Positions 25,586 through 34,478 of a DNA stretch of 64,000 nt are shown here, piece after piece. A program made the translations under genes and the position numbers. Location: positions 124,001 to 188,000 of the forward strand of contig CANNAM010000001.1 of the NCBI GenBank assembly GCA_947502595.1, written 5' to 3'. The notes below the pieces were generated by a model. The model worked only from the letters and a program-made list of their open reading frames with translations. It was not told the origin of the DNA and did not search any database. The DNA is from an uncultured Marinicella sp. (GTDB lineage: Bacteria > Pseudomonadota > Gammaproteobacteria > Xanthomonadales > Marinicellaceae). Positions within the stretch are counted from its first letter, which is position 1. Each line of letters begins with the position of its first letter.

Positions 25586-27298
25586 TTGCACACAACAAAT
25601 CAAAAAACCATGCACCAGAATCAATTGAGGTCAGTAAAAGTATTCAGTACCATGTTGCTGTTAGCGGCCATTGGTTTTCAAGTTCAAGCAGCCACCACCA
25701 TCACAGTTGATTGGGCCTTGGATGAAGAACCCAACCACAACAACCACACCTGTACTTACACCCAAGGTGGATTATTTTTTCCTGACACCACCGGCACAGG
25801 AGCTGGCAAGTGCACATTAAGACGCGCTTTGCGAGAAGCGGGCGCACGACCGTTGGTAGACCGCCCCATTAATATTGTCTTCACAGGGTTGAACGGCACT
25901 GATGGTGATGCCGATGACACACAGTTCAGCTCAGGGCAGTGGGTGTTGCCGATTGCAGCTGGTGCCAGCACCAGTAAATTTGGTTTATACCCGCAATCAA
26001 TCACTGATGTCACCGGCCAGGTGAACATCATCGGTTTTCCAGTTGATGTTCAAGGCAACAATGAAATGCCGAAGATTATGGTCGACAGCGGTAAAACACT
26101 GGAGATTGAATTGAATGATGTGACAATTCAAGCAATGGGCTTTTATGGTGGTATGAGTATCCACGCCAAAGAAGCAGGCTTTACTTTCCAAAACAACACT
26201 TGGGGCTTGGCCGCAGACGGGCTGGATATGGTATTTGGTGACTTGCTTGGTAACACCGATAATTTGGCTGGTAGTCACGGTGTATTGGGGTTGGCCAAAG
26301 CCGATGATATGTTGGTGCAAAACAACATCATCACTGGTGCATCAACCTACGCAGTGGAAGTCAACTCAGCGACTGAAGGGGTGCAAGTTTTGAATAATTG
26401 GATAGGCACCAACATCAATGGCTCAGTGCCCACTGTACCTGTTCATTTGGTTTGTCGAACGTTCACCAACATCAACCCAGTGTCACCGCCTTTGCAGGCA
26501 GGTGAGTGGTTTGGAGGTGCTGGTATTTCTGCTGCTGGAACTGGATTGTTGATTGAAGGTAATTACATTGCAGGCTTGCAAAATATTCGCAGCACCAACG
26601 ACACACCGCCCGAAGCTTTAACCGTATTTGGCTCTTTGCATACCATTGAAAATAATGTCATTGGCCAAAGTGTTGATGGTCAATCTATTGGTGTTTGCGG
26701 GCAAGGCATCAAGTTTTCGACCCAAACCGATGTGATTACCCCGGTTAACAATGGCCATTTGGTGTTGAATAACCTCATTGATTCTTCACGCAACGGTTTT
26801 GAAAACACCAAAGGTGCGATATTGTGGAGTGATACCAGCAGCCCTGCATTTCGTGACAGTGGCAATACAGTGCGTGGTAACCTGGTCATTGATGGCCCGG
26901 AAAAATACTTTGAGATGGGCCCGATGATTGCCTCAGCAATTCGCTTGTTTGAACCGGCTGAAATCACCAGCGTGGAGGGTACTTTGGTTGCTGGCAGAAG
27001 TCACACCGGAAACATCATGGGCGACCCCAGTCCTTGTCCTAACTGCATAATTGATTTTTATTTAGATGATACCGATGGCAGTGAAGAAGCTTTCGTGCAC
27101 TTAGGTTCGACAGTGGCCGATGGCAACGGTGATTTTTCTTTCAATATGACAGCACCATTGCCCAACGGTTACGGCATCAGAACCACCAGCACCAGCCAAG
27201 CCAATGATGTGATTCCCAATACATGGGCTGGCACCACATCAACCCTGTCTAATGAACTGTACGGCTCGGATGTGATTTTTAAAGATGGTTTTGAGTAA
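25586..27298 (+). CDS. large secreted CSLREA/beta-helix protein with GFE-type C-terminal tail
   Basis: 570 aa. The start is set at TTG 25586, seven bases after a strong AGGAG; the ATG at 25610 is the alternative and gives a cleaner signal peptide (hydrophobic stretch STMLLLAAIGFQVQA). The N-terminal part has CTLRRALREAG, a CSLREA-type motif common at the start of secreted beta-helix proteins. The middle (about 150-450) shows right-handed beta-helix turns (VQNNIITGASTYAVEV, VLNNWIGTN). The C-terminal 100 residues resemble an Ig-like/Big-type fold (IDFYLDDTDGSEEAFVHLGS). It ends with DVIFKDGFE, the tail shared with two other secreted proteins here. Adhesion or polysaccharide binding is possible; activity is unknown. 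Confidence 0.8.
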   Translation: MHTTNQKTMHQNQLRSVKVFSTMLLLAAIGFQVQAATTITVDWALDEEPNHNNHTCTYTQGGLFFPDTTGTGAGKCTLRRALREAGARPLVDRPINIVFTGLNGTDGDADDTQFSSGQWVLPIAAGASTSKFGLYPQSITDVTGQVNIIGFPVDVQGNNEMPKIMVDSGKTLEIELNDVTIQAMGFYGGMSIHAKEAGFTFQNNTWGLAADGLDMVFGDLLGNTDNLAGSHGVLGLAKADDMLVQNNIITGASTYAVEVNSATEGVQVLNNWIGTNINGSVPTVPVHLVCRTFTNINPVSPPLQAGEWFGGAGISAAGTGLLIEGNYIAGLQNIRSTNDTPPEALTVFGSLHTIENNVIGQSVDGQSIGVCGQGIKFSTQTDVITPVNNGHLVLNNLIDSSRNGFENTKGAILWSDTSSPAFRDSGNTVRGNLVIDGPEKYFEMGPMIASAIRLFEPAEITSVEGTLVAGRSHTGNIMGDPSPCPNCIIDFYLDDTDGSEEAFVHLGSTVADGNGDFSFNMTAPLPNGYGIRTTSTSQANDVIPNTWAGTTSTLSNELYGSDVIFKDGFE

Positions 27299-27317
27299 AT
27301 ACACAAAGACCAAGTAA

Positions 27318-27353
27318 GTTAATTTGGTGGCCAAGGATGGCTGCCAAATTAAC
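27318..27353 (+). terminator. 15-bp hairpin after the secreted-protein gene
   Basis: GTTAATTTGGTGGCC (27318-27332) pairs over 15 positions (two wobbles) with 27339-27353 around a 6-base loop. It lies 20 bases past the stop at 27298. There is no T-run after it on either strand, so it may be a processing or stabilising hairpin rather than a true intrinsic terminator. Confidence 0.5.
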
Positions 27354-27468
27354 TGTCTTAAATTATATTTATTTTGATCAATCTCCCGCTTATGTGGATA
27401 ATTTTTACGGAGCAAAAGATTTAAATCCGCTGCTATTCAAGACATCGACTTTAATCGACAATTTTCGT

Positions 27469-28236
27469 TTAAAATTTGGGCAAGGCATCATTGTGCCAGC
27501 TTTGAAGTATGGCATTCAACTCAGGTTCTAGCAGTGGGTCAATTGACTTAATTTGCTTCAGGTTATTTTCGTAAGGGCTGTACCATTTTAAAATTAAACT
27601 CATCGAGGTGAGGCTTATTGCAGTAACTGTGCCATAGAAAATACCCCAGTTTGTGAAAATTACAGCTGCTAAAATCATTGAAATTATTAAAAGCACTATA
27701 AAAACCAGTGCCATAATCATGCATTGACTCACAATGGGTTTTAATTTATCCAGTGCTGTTATGTCGATAATTACTGGATATACTTGCATGAAATTTTTTA
27801 TTAAATACAAGCTTCTTAGGATAATGCTTAGTTCTAAAAATTGGCATAAAACAAAAGCTGGAAAAGCAATTGATGTTAATTTTACAGAACTGAACTTGCC
27901 CGATGAAGTGACATGTAAAATTATATACCCCAAGAAAACTATAATAACCAATAAAACAGTGGCAATTTCAATCCAGTGTTTTTTATAAACCCTCACTTCT
28001 TTATTCTCGAGTGGGTTGTCAGTTATTAAATGCGCTTTAGCTTGGTTGTGATTTTTTGATATTATCCATGATAAAAAACCCAGCAGTAACATGATTACTG
28101 ACATGATTACTACCGTCATAACTCCTACATAAAATAGTCCATTTTTCCAAAATATATTAAATGATATATATAAACCAATACCAGCAGCAATAATTCCAGA
28201 GAGTGCCCATAAATGTTCTTTGACTTTTTGTTTCAT
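27469..28236 (-). CDS. multi-span membrane protein (unrecognised)
   Basis: 255 aa with about six hydrophobic segments: two near the N-terminus (LSGIIAAGIGLYISFNIFW; a span around 38-58), two in the middle (TVLLVIIVFLGYIIL; FPAFVLCQFLELSIIL) and two near 175-215. No motif or family is recognised. Codon use is noticeably more AT-rich than in zapE and its other neighbours, which hints at later acquisition or weak selection. It starts 5 bases after the zapE stop, so it may be co-transcribed with the hydrolase and zapE genes. Confidence 0.7.
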   Translation of the reverse strand: MKQKVKEHLWALSGIIAAGIGLYISFNIFWKNGLFYVGVMTVVIMSVIMLLLGFLSWIISKNHNQAKAHLITDNPLENKEVRVYKKHWIEIATVLLVIIVFLGYIILHVTSSGKFSSVKLTSIAFPAFVLCQFLELSIILRSLYLIKNFMQVYPVIIDITALDKLKPIVSQCMIMALVFIVLLIISMILAAVIFTNWGIFYGTVTAISLTSMSLILKWYSPYENNLKQIKSIDPLLEPELNAILQSWHNDALPKF

Positions 28237-28241
28237 AGCGC

Positions 28242-29312
28242 TTAAACCAACATTTCAGCCAAGCGTGAAGCGGCACGTTCGAACTCAAAGGCCATCTTCT
28301 TACCACCATAAATCATTTTATAATGGCAGGCGGCTTGTGCCACGATTTTTACTTCCGCTTCGTACAGCACGTCGATCAAAGTGATGAAGCGCCGCGCCGC
28401 GCTGTCATCATCGGCCGACATATGCGGGATGTTGGCGATGATTAAGGTATCAATGGCAGCGGCCATTTGGATGAAGTCTGCAGCATTGCGGGCTTGTTGG
28501 CATAATTCAGCGAATTCACACCAAAGCGTCTTGTTGGCAAACTTGATAACCTTGATCTCACGGTCATTGATGGTCCAACTGGCGTTATTGCTTGTGGCAC
28601 CAGCGACCTTTGAACGGAAGCATTCTTGTAGGTGTTTAAAGCTGGAATCATTGATTGGATAATACCAGTTTTCATGTTGATTGCTGCCTTCATCTTGCTG
28701 GCGGTAATCATGGTTGCCATCCAAGTGCATGACTTGCATATTGACATTGATCCAGGCTATGGCGGGCAGGAACTTGGCCCGTTGTAAGCCGTCTTTGTAC
28801 AGCTCGTCTGGTTTGACGTTGGAAGTGGTCACCAATGCAATGCCGTAGCGACTGAAAGCTTGTAACATGCCAGCCAACAACATGGCGTTGGCGATGTCGT
28901 TAACCAGAAATTCATCTAAACACAATACCTGAATTTCTTTGGCCAGTTGTTTACAAATTAAATCCAGCGGATTTTTTACCCTGCTGTGCTGACGCAACTG
29001 ATGGTGTAACCACAGCATGAATTCGTGGTAATGCTGTCGTTGCTTGCCAATGTGCTCAGGCAAACTGTCATAAAACAAATCCATTAAATGGGTTTTGCCA
29101 CGGCCCACTGAACCGTAAATATACAAGCCTTTGGGTGCCGATTCAGAGGATTGCCAGAGTTTGGAAATCGGCCAGCGTTTATTGTTGGGCTGGATGAAGT
29201 CTTGGTACAGGCGTTCAAATTCATCCACCACCAAGGCTTGTAACTCATCACGCCAAATGACATTGGTGGCTAATTCGTGCAAGTACTGCGCTTTAGGGCC
29301 AGCTTGAGACAT
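28242..29312 (-). CDS. zapE: ZapE/AFG1-like ATPase
   Basis: 356 aa. It has Walker A GSVGRGKT (67-74), Walker B LCLDEFLVND (about 133-142), sensor-like VTTSNVKPDELYKDGLQR (about 164-181) and the C-terminal AARRFITLIDVLYE typical of the AFG1 family. E. coli ZapE is a Z-ring-associated ATPase that acts in division under stress; mitochondrial AFG1 handles misfolded membrane proteins. Length is close to E. coli ZapE (375 aa). It lies 6 bases after the alpha/beta-hydrolase stop, and the membrane protein gene follows. Confidence 0.93.
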   Translation of the reverse strand: MSQAGPKAQYLHELATNVIWRDELQALVVDEFERLYQDFIQPNNKRWPISKLWQSSESAPKGLYIYGSVGRGKTHLMDLFYDSLPEHIGKQRQHYHEFMLWLHHQLRQHSRVKNPLDLICKQLAKEIQVLCLDEFLVNDIANAMLLAGMLQAFSRYGIALVTTSNVKPDELYKDGLQRAKFLPAIAWINVNMQVMHLDGNHDYRQQDEGSNQHENWYYPINDSSFKHLQECFRSKVAGATSNNASWTINDREIKVIKFANKTLWCEFAELCQQARNAADFIQMAAAIDTLIIANIPHMSADDDSAARRFITLIDVLYEAEVKIVAQAACHYKMIYGGKKMAFEFERAASRLAEMLV

Positions 29313-29318
29313 GTCAGC

Positions 29319-29987
29319 TCAGACGTCGGTATTGACTTGTCGCAGGATGCCGTTTTTAATTGCGCCTTTGAGGTCCAATAAACGGCGATGAAAGAAATGT
29401 CCGGCTTTCATGGTCACCAGTTGTGGTTTGGGGTTTTGTTGGTCTACGTATTCATAAACGGCTCGTGGGCTGACCACGTCATCTTCATCGCCTTGAATCA
29501 CCAACCAAGGGCATTCAGGTGGTTCCAACTCAGTGTAGTCGTAGCGTTCAACGGGTGGCGCCACAGTGACGAACTGTTCTGGTTTGATGTCATGCACAGC
29601 GCGCAGGGCCACGTAAGAGCCAAATGAAAACCCAGCCAACCAAAACTTACAATGCGGCATCACTGATTTCGCCCATGCATAAACAGCCAGCAAGTCTTCA
29701 GCTTCACCCACGCCATCATCAAACACCCCATCTGATTCACCCACGCCACGAAAATTAAAGCGCACCGTATGTGCACCCATATCACGAAAAGCTTTTTCCA
29801 GCATGTGGGTGACTTTGTTGCGCATGGTACCGCCATACAAAGGGTGTGGATGACAAATCAAAGCCACCCGGTTTTTATCCACCGCATCCGCCTCAGGCGG
29901 TGCGGTTAAACATTCGATTTGGCCGGCAGGACCTGGAATCATGATGACTGTGGATTCCTTGGGGAATTCTGTGATTGGATCTGACAT
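29319..29987 (-). CDS. alpha/beta hydrolase (dienelactone-hydrolase-like, KANL3/Tex30 type)
   Basis: 222 aa. It has ICHPHPLYGGTM (44-55) after the first strand, FNFRGVGESDG (77-87), the nucleophile elbow GFSFGS (Ser121), an acid in VIQGDEDDVV and a final His in MKAGHFFHRRL. This set marks the small cytoplasmic alpha/beta-hydrolase group often annotated only as hydrolase; the substrate is unknown. It is first in a probable operon with zapE. Confidence 0.85.
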   Translation of the reverse strand: MSDPITEFPKESTVIMIPGPAGQIECLTAPPEADAVDKNRVALICHPHPLYGGTMRNKVTHMLEKAFRDMGAHTVRFNFRGVGESDGVFDDGVGEAEDLLAVYAWAKSVMPHCKFWLAGFSFGSYVALRAVHDIKPEQFVTVAPPVERYDYTELEPPECPWLVIQGDEDDVVSPRAVYEYVDQQNPKPQLVTMKAGHFFHRRLLDLKGAIKNGILRQVNTDV

Positions 29988-30045
29988 CTTGTTAAAGTGG
30001 AAAAATCACGCATTATAACACCCTCTAGATTAATTCTTGGGTGCA

Positions 30046-30327
30046 TCAATTAATGAAAATTCTAAAAAATATGACAAAATTAAGAATGGTTAATAGCCAG
30101 TACCAAAAGAGGAACTTGAAAACATTGAAGGCGTTAAATGGTTTCAATAATGGATAAATTGATACAAATGCAGGCAGGAGTACCACCAAATATGCCAGCA
30201 ACACGCCTACGTCAGTACCTCTTAGTTTGGGCAGTAAAGCGTATAAAGCTGAGTAACACAAGGTGATACAGACCGCATCAATTAATAAAAATTTTACCGA
30301 AGTGTGTACATGTATCATGCATTTCAT
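30046..30327 (-). CDS. small membrane protein (hypothetical)
   Basis: 93 aa, with three or so hydrophobic segments (ITLCYSALYALLP; VGVLLAYLVVLLPAFVSIYPLL; FKFLFWYWLLTILNFVIFF). No family is recognised. The DNA is AT-rich and no clear ribosome site precedes the ATG at 30327; a second in-frame ATG lies three codons later. It sits 34 bases after the AmpG-like gene stop on the same strand. The regular hydrophobic pattern argues for a real gene, but the evidence is modest. Confidence 0.5.
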   Translation of the reverse strand: MKCMIHVHTSVKFLLIDAVCITLCYSALYALLPKLRGTDVGVLLAYLVVLLPAFVSIYPLLKPFNAFNVFKFLFWYWLLTILNFVIFFRIFIN

Positions 30328-30361
30328 AGAGTCAGCGATGCATGATTTAATTCAATTTATT

Positions 30362-31954
30362 TTATTTGTTTACTTGGGTATGGTGATTTTTAGGATTGGG
30401 TGCATTGTTATCTTGCTTGAATTCAACGGTTTTGGATGCAAAATCAAAGGCATTGATCTTCATTGCATACAGCAGCATTAAAACCACAGGTATACCAATG
30501 ATCGCAGTCATTAAATAAAAGTTGCCAAAGCCCATTTGTTCCACCATACCACCCGAGTAGCCGCCCAGCACTTTGGGAAATAAGGTCATGATCGATGACA
30601 ACATGGCGTATTGCACAGCGGTGAACTGGCGGTTGACCAGCAGCGATAAGAACCCCACAAAAACCGCGCCAGCCAAGCCTTGGGCCAGGTTGTCGGCAGA
30701 AATCATAAAAGTTAAAAACAGCAGGCTTTTACCGGTGTAGGCCATCACCATAAACAGTAAATTAGACCCAGCTGATAACACCGCCCCAAGCACCATCATT
30801 TTCATGATACCAAAACGCAGCACCAAAAAGCCACCAGCCAAGCCGCCTGAAATGGTCATGATTAAGCCAAAAGATTTGGCCACACCAGCAATCTCGCCCA
30901 AAGTGAAGCCCACGTGCTGATAAAATAAATTTGCGGTCACGCCCATCACAATGTCAGAAATCTTATAGGTACAAATGATGCCAAGTACCAACCAAATATG
31001 TTTGCGGTGGCGTTTAAATAGATCAGCCACCGGCGTCCAATACACTTCCTTGATCATGGTTTGGTTAACCAAGGGTGTTTTGGCCACCAAAGTGGCGATG
31101 ATGCCGGCCATCAACAGTGCCAGTAGCAGTTGTCCGCCGGTGGCAATGACTGACGCCAATACCTCGTTATTGAATAAGTTATCGGCCGATGTTTGCAGTG
31201 CAGCGAATAGTTCTGTGGTGTTCTTGTAACAAAATATGAGGGTGAACACCGCCAATACAAAAACCAACAGTACGGCTGCATAATCGCGGGTTTGGTAGAC
31301 CAGTTGGTCTGGTTTTTTGGGTTCTTTGACCATCAATGTAGTCATCACGCCAACCAACATACAAGCAGCCATAATCAAGTAACTGGTCTGCCATGCAGCG
31401 TGTTTATAACTGTCCATACTGGTGCCTAAATAATCTGCAATGAATAAAGCGCCAGCACCTGAAGTTATCATGCCAATTCGGTAACCAACGATATAGACAG
31501 ATGACAACATGGTGATGTCTTTCTCATTGGAAGCTTCAATTCGCCAAGCATCAATCAATATGTCTTGAGTGGCTGCTGAAAAACCCAATAAAGTAACCGC
31601 GATGGCCATTCGAGTTAAGGCACTGTTGCCTTGTGCTGGATCGGTTAAGCCCATCCAACAAATGGCAATGACAATGATGGTTTGAATGAACATCAGCCAA
31701 CTGCGCCGCTGTCCCATTTTTGCGGTTAAATAAGGCAGCGGTAAACGGTCAACCAAAGGTGACCACAAGAATTTAAATGAATAGCCTAATGCAGCCCAGC
31801 TGAAGTAAGTGATGGCAGATTTTTCTACCCCCACTTGGTCCAGCCACAGCGACAATGATGAAAAAATCAAAAAATAGGGTATGCCAGCTGAAAAGCCAAA
31901 CAAAGTCATGTGTAAGAATTTAGGGTTGAGTAAATGCTTTAAGGTTTCTGACAT
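30362..31954 (-). CDS. AmpG-like muropeptide permease (MFS)
   Basis: 530 aa with about 12-14 membrane spans. The start LLNPKFLHMTLFGFSAGIPYFLIFSSLSLWL (partly seen here as GFSAGIPYFL, 20-29), the loop WSPLVDRLPLPYL and GQRRSWLMFIQ, and the ATQDILIDAWR stretch (about 125-135) are AmpG hallmarks. AmpG imports anhydromuropeptides for peptidoglycan recycling and, in species with AmpR/AmpC, links recycling to beta-lactamase induction. No ampD or ampR lies nearby. The family also includes acetyl-CoA-transporter-like members, so the exact substrate is inferred. Confidence 0.85.
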   Translation of the reverse strand: MSETLKHLLNPKFLHMTLFGFSAGIPYFLIFSSLSLWLDQVGVEKSAITYFSWAALGYSFKFLWSPLVDRLPLPYLTAKMGQRRSWLMFIQTIIVIAICWMGLTDPAQGNSALTRMAIAVTLLGFSAATQDILIDAWRIEASNEKDITMLSSVYIVGYRIGMITSGAGALFIADYLGTSMDSYKHAAWQTSYLIMAACMLVGVMTTLMVKEPKKPDQLVYQTRDYAAVLLVFVLAVFTLIFCYKNTTELFAALQTSADNLFNNEVLASVIATGGQLLLALLMAGIIATLVAKTPLVNQTMIKEVYWTPVADLFKRHRKHIWLVLGIICTYKISDIVMGVTANLFYQHVGFTLGEIAGVAKSFGLIMTISGGLAGGFLVLRFGIMKMMVLGAVLSAGSNLLFMVMAYTGKSLLFLTFMISADNLAQGLAGAVFVGFLSLLVNRQFTAVQYAMLSSIMTLFPKVLGGYSGGMVEQMGFGNFYLMTAIIGIPVVLMLLYAMKINAFDFASKTVEFKQDNNAPNPKNHHTQVNK

Positions 31955-32210
31955 GACAAAAGATTACAAATTTGGGCAGTTTAGCATGATTGTTTGTATG
32001 ACCTGGTTCGGTCCATGGTATATGGCAGTTAATTATCAGCATAAAAGCCATGAACTTCAAATTTAATATTTTGTTTATTATTTTATAATGGGTTATTATT
32101 GTTGTAGAACTTTGCATGTACGGTGAACCCTGGATATAAATTGTGCTGGTTTTTGAACTGGTTTTATCTGCTGCAAACACCTCTGGACAAGAATATATCG
32201 AGGGCTGTGA
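31955..32210. other. divergent intergenic region, AmpG-like gene / cNMP-rhodanese gene
   Basis: 256 bp separates the two divergent starts and must hold both promoters. It is AT-rich around 32060-32100. Small frames on either strand lack any coding character. I could not fix a promoter with confidence. Confidence 0.4.
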
Positions 32211-33254
32211 ATGATTGAGGCGGAAGACTTAAAAGAATATTATCCTTTCAATAAAATTGAGATAAAATTTTATCCTTTACTATTGAATGAATTTGAATTC
32301 TTTCAAAAACAGCAAGGTGATAAGCTTTATGCAATCGACCGCCGCGCTGAAAACACCAAATACCTGACCCATGGCGTGGTGCAAATCACCACCGACAAAG
32401 GCCGAGAAAAAACCCTTAAATCTACCTCGTTATCAGCCAAATACCCGGTTGGTGATGCCAATAAAAGCAACACCATGGATGCAGTGGTCACTTCTAAAAC
32501 CATGAAAGGCTTTCAAATCAGCTCTAATTTACTGGACCATATTCAAGTTTGGAACAGTGCTTATACCGCTGCCACACCAGGTAGTCCTCTGTTAGGCCAT
32601 GACAGCTATGCATGGGTGGTTGGTTTGTTGAAAAGCCGTTCGGTGCAAATGTTGCCACAAGCCAATATTCGCGAACTTTTTATGCAACTGGAGGCGCGCC
32701 CGGTCAAAGCCGGTGAGGAAGTTGTTGCCGAAGGTGAGGCTGGGGACTATTGTTACATCATTGCGGCTGGTGAAGCGGAAGTGTTTCAAGCCGTTGCCGA
32801 AGGCGAGCAAAAAATTGCCGAACTCGAGGCGGGATCGCTGTTTGGTGAGTCTGCACTGGTCAGCAGTGAGCCTAGGAATGCCTCGGTGCGAATGAAAACC
32901 GATGGTTTGCTGATGGCGCTGGCTGGGGTGACTTTTTCGAAGTTACTTAAAGCCCATGTCATCCGGTGGGTGAATCCACAAGCGGCATTGGAGATGTTAA
33001 AAAATGGTGCGACTTTGGTGGATGTCAGAGAGCCTGTTGAGTACGCGCATCAATCCATTGAAGGTTGCTTCAATATTCCAGTCAACCAAGTCAGAAAAAA
33101 TATCCACAAGTTAAATTTGGATTCAACCATCATCACGTGCAGTAATATGGGTTCTAGGTGTGCATCGGCTGCCTTCACATTAGCCACTTTGGGGTATGAT
33201 GTCTATGCCTTACAGGGTGGAATCAGCGGTTTGGTCAGAACTTTAGAAAGCTGA
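32211..33254 (+). CDS. cyclic-nucleotide-binding domain fused to rhodanese
   Basis: 347 aa. Residues 1-150 are of unknown fold. About 155-250 is a cNMP-binding beta-barrel with VKAGEEVVAEGEAGDYCYII and a full phosphate-binding cassette FGESALVSSEPRNAS (211-225), including the ribose-contact Glu213 and phosphate-contact Arg222. About 255-345 is a rhodanese domain with the catalytic-loop Cys310 (ITCSNMGSRC) and the opening LVDVREPVEYAHQSIEG. Both halves look functional. The protein could couple cAMP/cGMP sensing to sulfur transfer or to a redox-sensing Cys; this is inference. A GAGGG ribosome site precedes the ATG. There is no cyclase next to it. Confidence 0.88.
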   Translation: MIEAEDLKEYYPFNKIEIKFYPLLLNEFEFFQKQQGDKLYAIDRRAENTKYLTHGVVQITTDKGREKTLKSTSLSAKYPVGDANKSNTMDAVVTSKTMKGFQISSNLLDHIQVWNSAYTAATPGSPLLGHDSYAWVVGLLKSRSVQMLPQANIRELFMQLEARPVKAGEEVVAEGEAGDYCYIIAAGEAEVFQAVAEGEQKIAELEAGSLFGESALVSSEPRNASVRMKTDGLLMALAGVTFSKLLKAHVIRWVNPQAALEMLKNGATLVDVREPVEYAHQSIEGCFNIPVNQVRKNIHKLNLDSTIITCSNMGSRCASAAFTLATLGYDVYALQGGISGLVRTLES

Positions 33255-33306
33255 TGTTGGCCGCTTCGCGGTGCTTGCTAAACTGGTTTTTAACACATAA
33301 ATCTGC

Positions 33307-33312
33307 TACAAT
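33307..33312 (+). promoter_or_regulatory. possible -10 element upstream of prpB
   Basis: TACAAT is followed by a GC-rich start region about 150 bases before prpB. The -35 is weak at any usual spacing (TGGTTT or CTGGTT near 33284), so activator dependence is possible. This is a weak prediction. Confidence 0.3.
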
Positions 33313-33462
33313 GCGCCCGCTTGATTTTGGGCCATACCTGCAGTTGCCAAGTATTTACACAGTACTTATATATGGCAGCCAATGCACAACCTAAATCATT
33401 GCGTCGATTTACCTTTATAACTGCGCTGAATTGCATGATTCAGCCAAAATGCGATTAACACT

Positions 33463-34350
33463 ATGACCCATTCAAATCAAAGTGCGGGGCTGAAATTCCG
33501 TCAAGCTGTCGAACACAACCAACCCTTAAAAGTGGTTGGCACCATCAATGCCTATACTGCACGCATGGCAAAAAATGTGGGCCATCAGGCCATATACCTC
33601 TCTGGTGGTGGAGTGGCAGCCAATTCATTGGGGATGCCTGATTTGGGTATTTCGTCATTGGAGGATGTGTTAACTGATGTCAGAAGGATCACCGATGTGT
33701 GTGATTTGCCTTTGTTGATTGATGTCGATACTGGATGGGGTGGGGCGTTTAACATAGCCAGAACCACGCGCTCAGTGATTAAAGCCGGTGCAGCTGCGAT
33801 GCACATCGAAGACCAGGTGTCGCAAAAAAGATGTGGCCACAGACCCAATAAAGAAGTGGTCTCGAAAGATGAAATGGTTGACCGCATAAAGGCCGCTGTT
33901 GATGCCAGAACTGATGAGAATTTTGTCATCATGGCCAGAACGGATGCCCTGGCTATTGAAGGAGAGGAGGCCACTTTGGAACGCGCCATTGCTTGTGTGG
34001 AGGCCGGTGCGGACATGATTTTCCCTGAAGCAATGCAGACTTTGGCGCAGTATCAAAAATTCAAAGATGCAGTGGGCGTACCCATTTTGGCTAACATCAC
34101 TGAGTTTGGCCACACGCCTTTGTTCAGCTCGGATGAATTGGGCGAACACGGTGTAGATATTGTGTTGTATTGTTGCAGTGCTTACCGGGCCATGAACCGA
34201 GCGGCTGAGTTGGTTTACCAATCTATCTTGGCGCAAGGTCACCAAAAAGATGTGCTGGATATCATGCAAACACGAGCAGAGCTGTACGATCATTTGGATT
34301 ATCACAGCTACGAAGATAAACTAGATGAGCTTTTCAAATCAGAAAAGTAA
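33463..34350 (+). CDS. prpB: methylisocitrate lyase
   Basis: 295 aa. Last step of the 2-methylcitrate cycle: splits 2-methylisocitrate to pyruvate and succinate. It shows the ICL/PEPM-fold signatures [16 protein letters not shown] (45-60), Mg-binding [10 protein letters not shown] (85-94, Asp87/Asp89) and the active-site loop KRCGH (122-126, Cys124). Length is typical for PrpB. It is followed by prpC after a 128-bp gap containing a repeat element. No strong Shine-Dalgarno is visible before the ATG. Confidence 0.95.
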   Translation: MTHSNQSAGLKFRQAVEHNQPLKVVGTINAYTARMAKNVGHQAIYLSGGGVAANSLGMPDLGISSLEDVLTDVRRITDVCDLPLLIDVDTGWGGAFNIARTTRSVIKAGAAAMHIEDQVSQKRCGHRPNKEVVSKDEMVDRIKAAVDARTDENFVIMARTDALAIEGEEATLERAIACVEAGADMIFPEAMQTLAQYQKFKDAVGVPILANITEFGHTPLFSSDELGEHGVDIVLYCCSAYRAMNRAAELVYQSILAQGHQKDVLDIMQTRAELYDHLDYHSYEDKLDELFKSEK

Positions 34351-34364
34351 TTAAAAAAATATTT

Positions 34365-34440
34365 AGGGTTGTTGACTTCAGTCAACCTTTTATAAAACCA
34401 AAACCTACGGTTTTACGGGTCGGCTAAAGCCAACAACCCT
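34365..34440 (+). repeat. REPIN-like inverted palindromic repeat, copy 2
   Basis: The left arm 34365-34387 and right arm 34418-34440 are inverted copies of each other with 19 of 23 positions matching, and each arm folds on its own (GTTGACT-TC-AGTCAAC). The spacer is 30 bases. The left arm is identical to the right arm of copy 1 (1561-1583) read on the opposite strand, and the spacers share a CTRCGGTTT core. It sits inside the prpB-prpC intergenic region, where the folded RNA could affect transcript stability or termination. Confidence 0.78.
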
Positions 34441-34478
34441 ATTTGAAAAAGAATAACAAAGAATCAAAGGAAAAAATT

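Noticed and set aside
27337-27531. A 64-codon plus-strand frame after the large secreted protein
   Set aside because: It starts in the hairpin, has no ribosome site and overlaps the 3' end of the membrane protein on the other strand.
31881-32180. Short frames on both strands in the AmpG / cNMP-rhodanese gap
   Set aside because: Low-complexity AT-rich translations with no ribosome sites; more likely promoter DNA.
1514-34440. The two inverted repeats as ends of a large transposon
   Set aside because: The 33 kb between them is ordinary chromosome with core genes such as hemH and zapE, no transposase and no target duplication; each copy is complete in itself.
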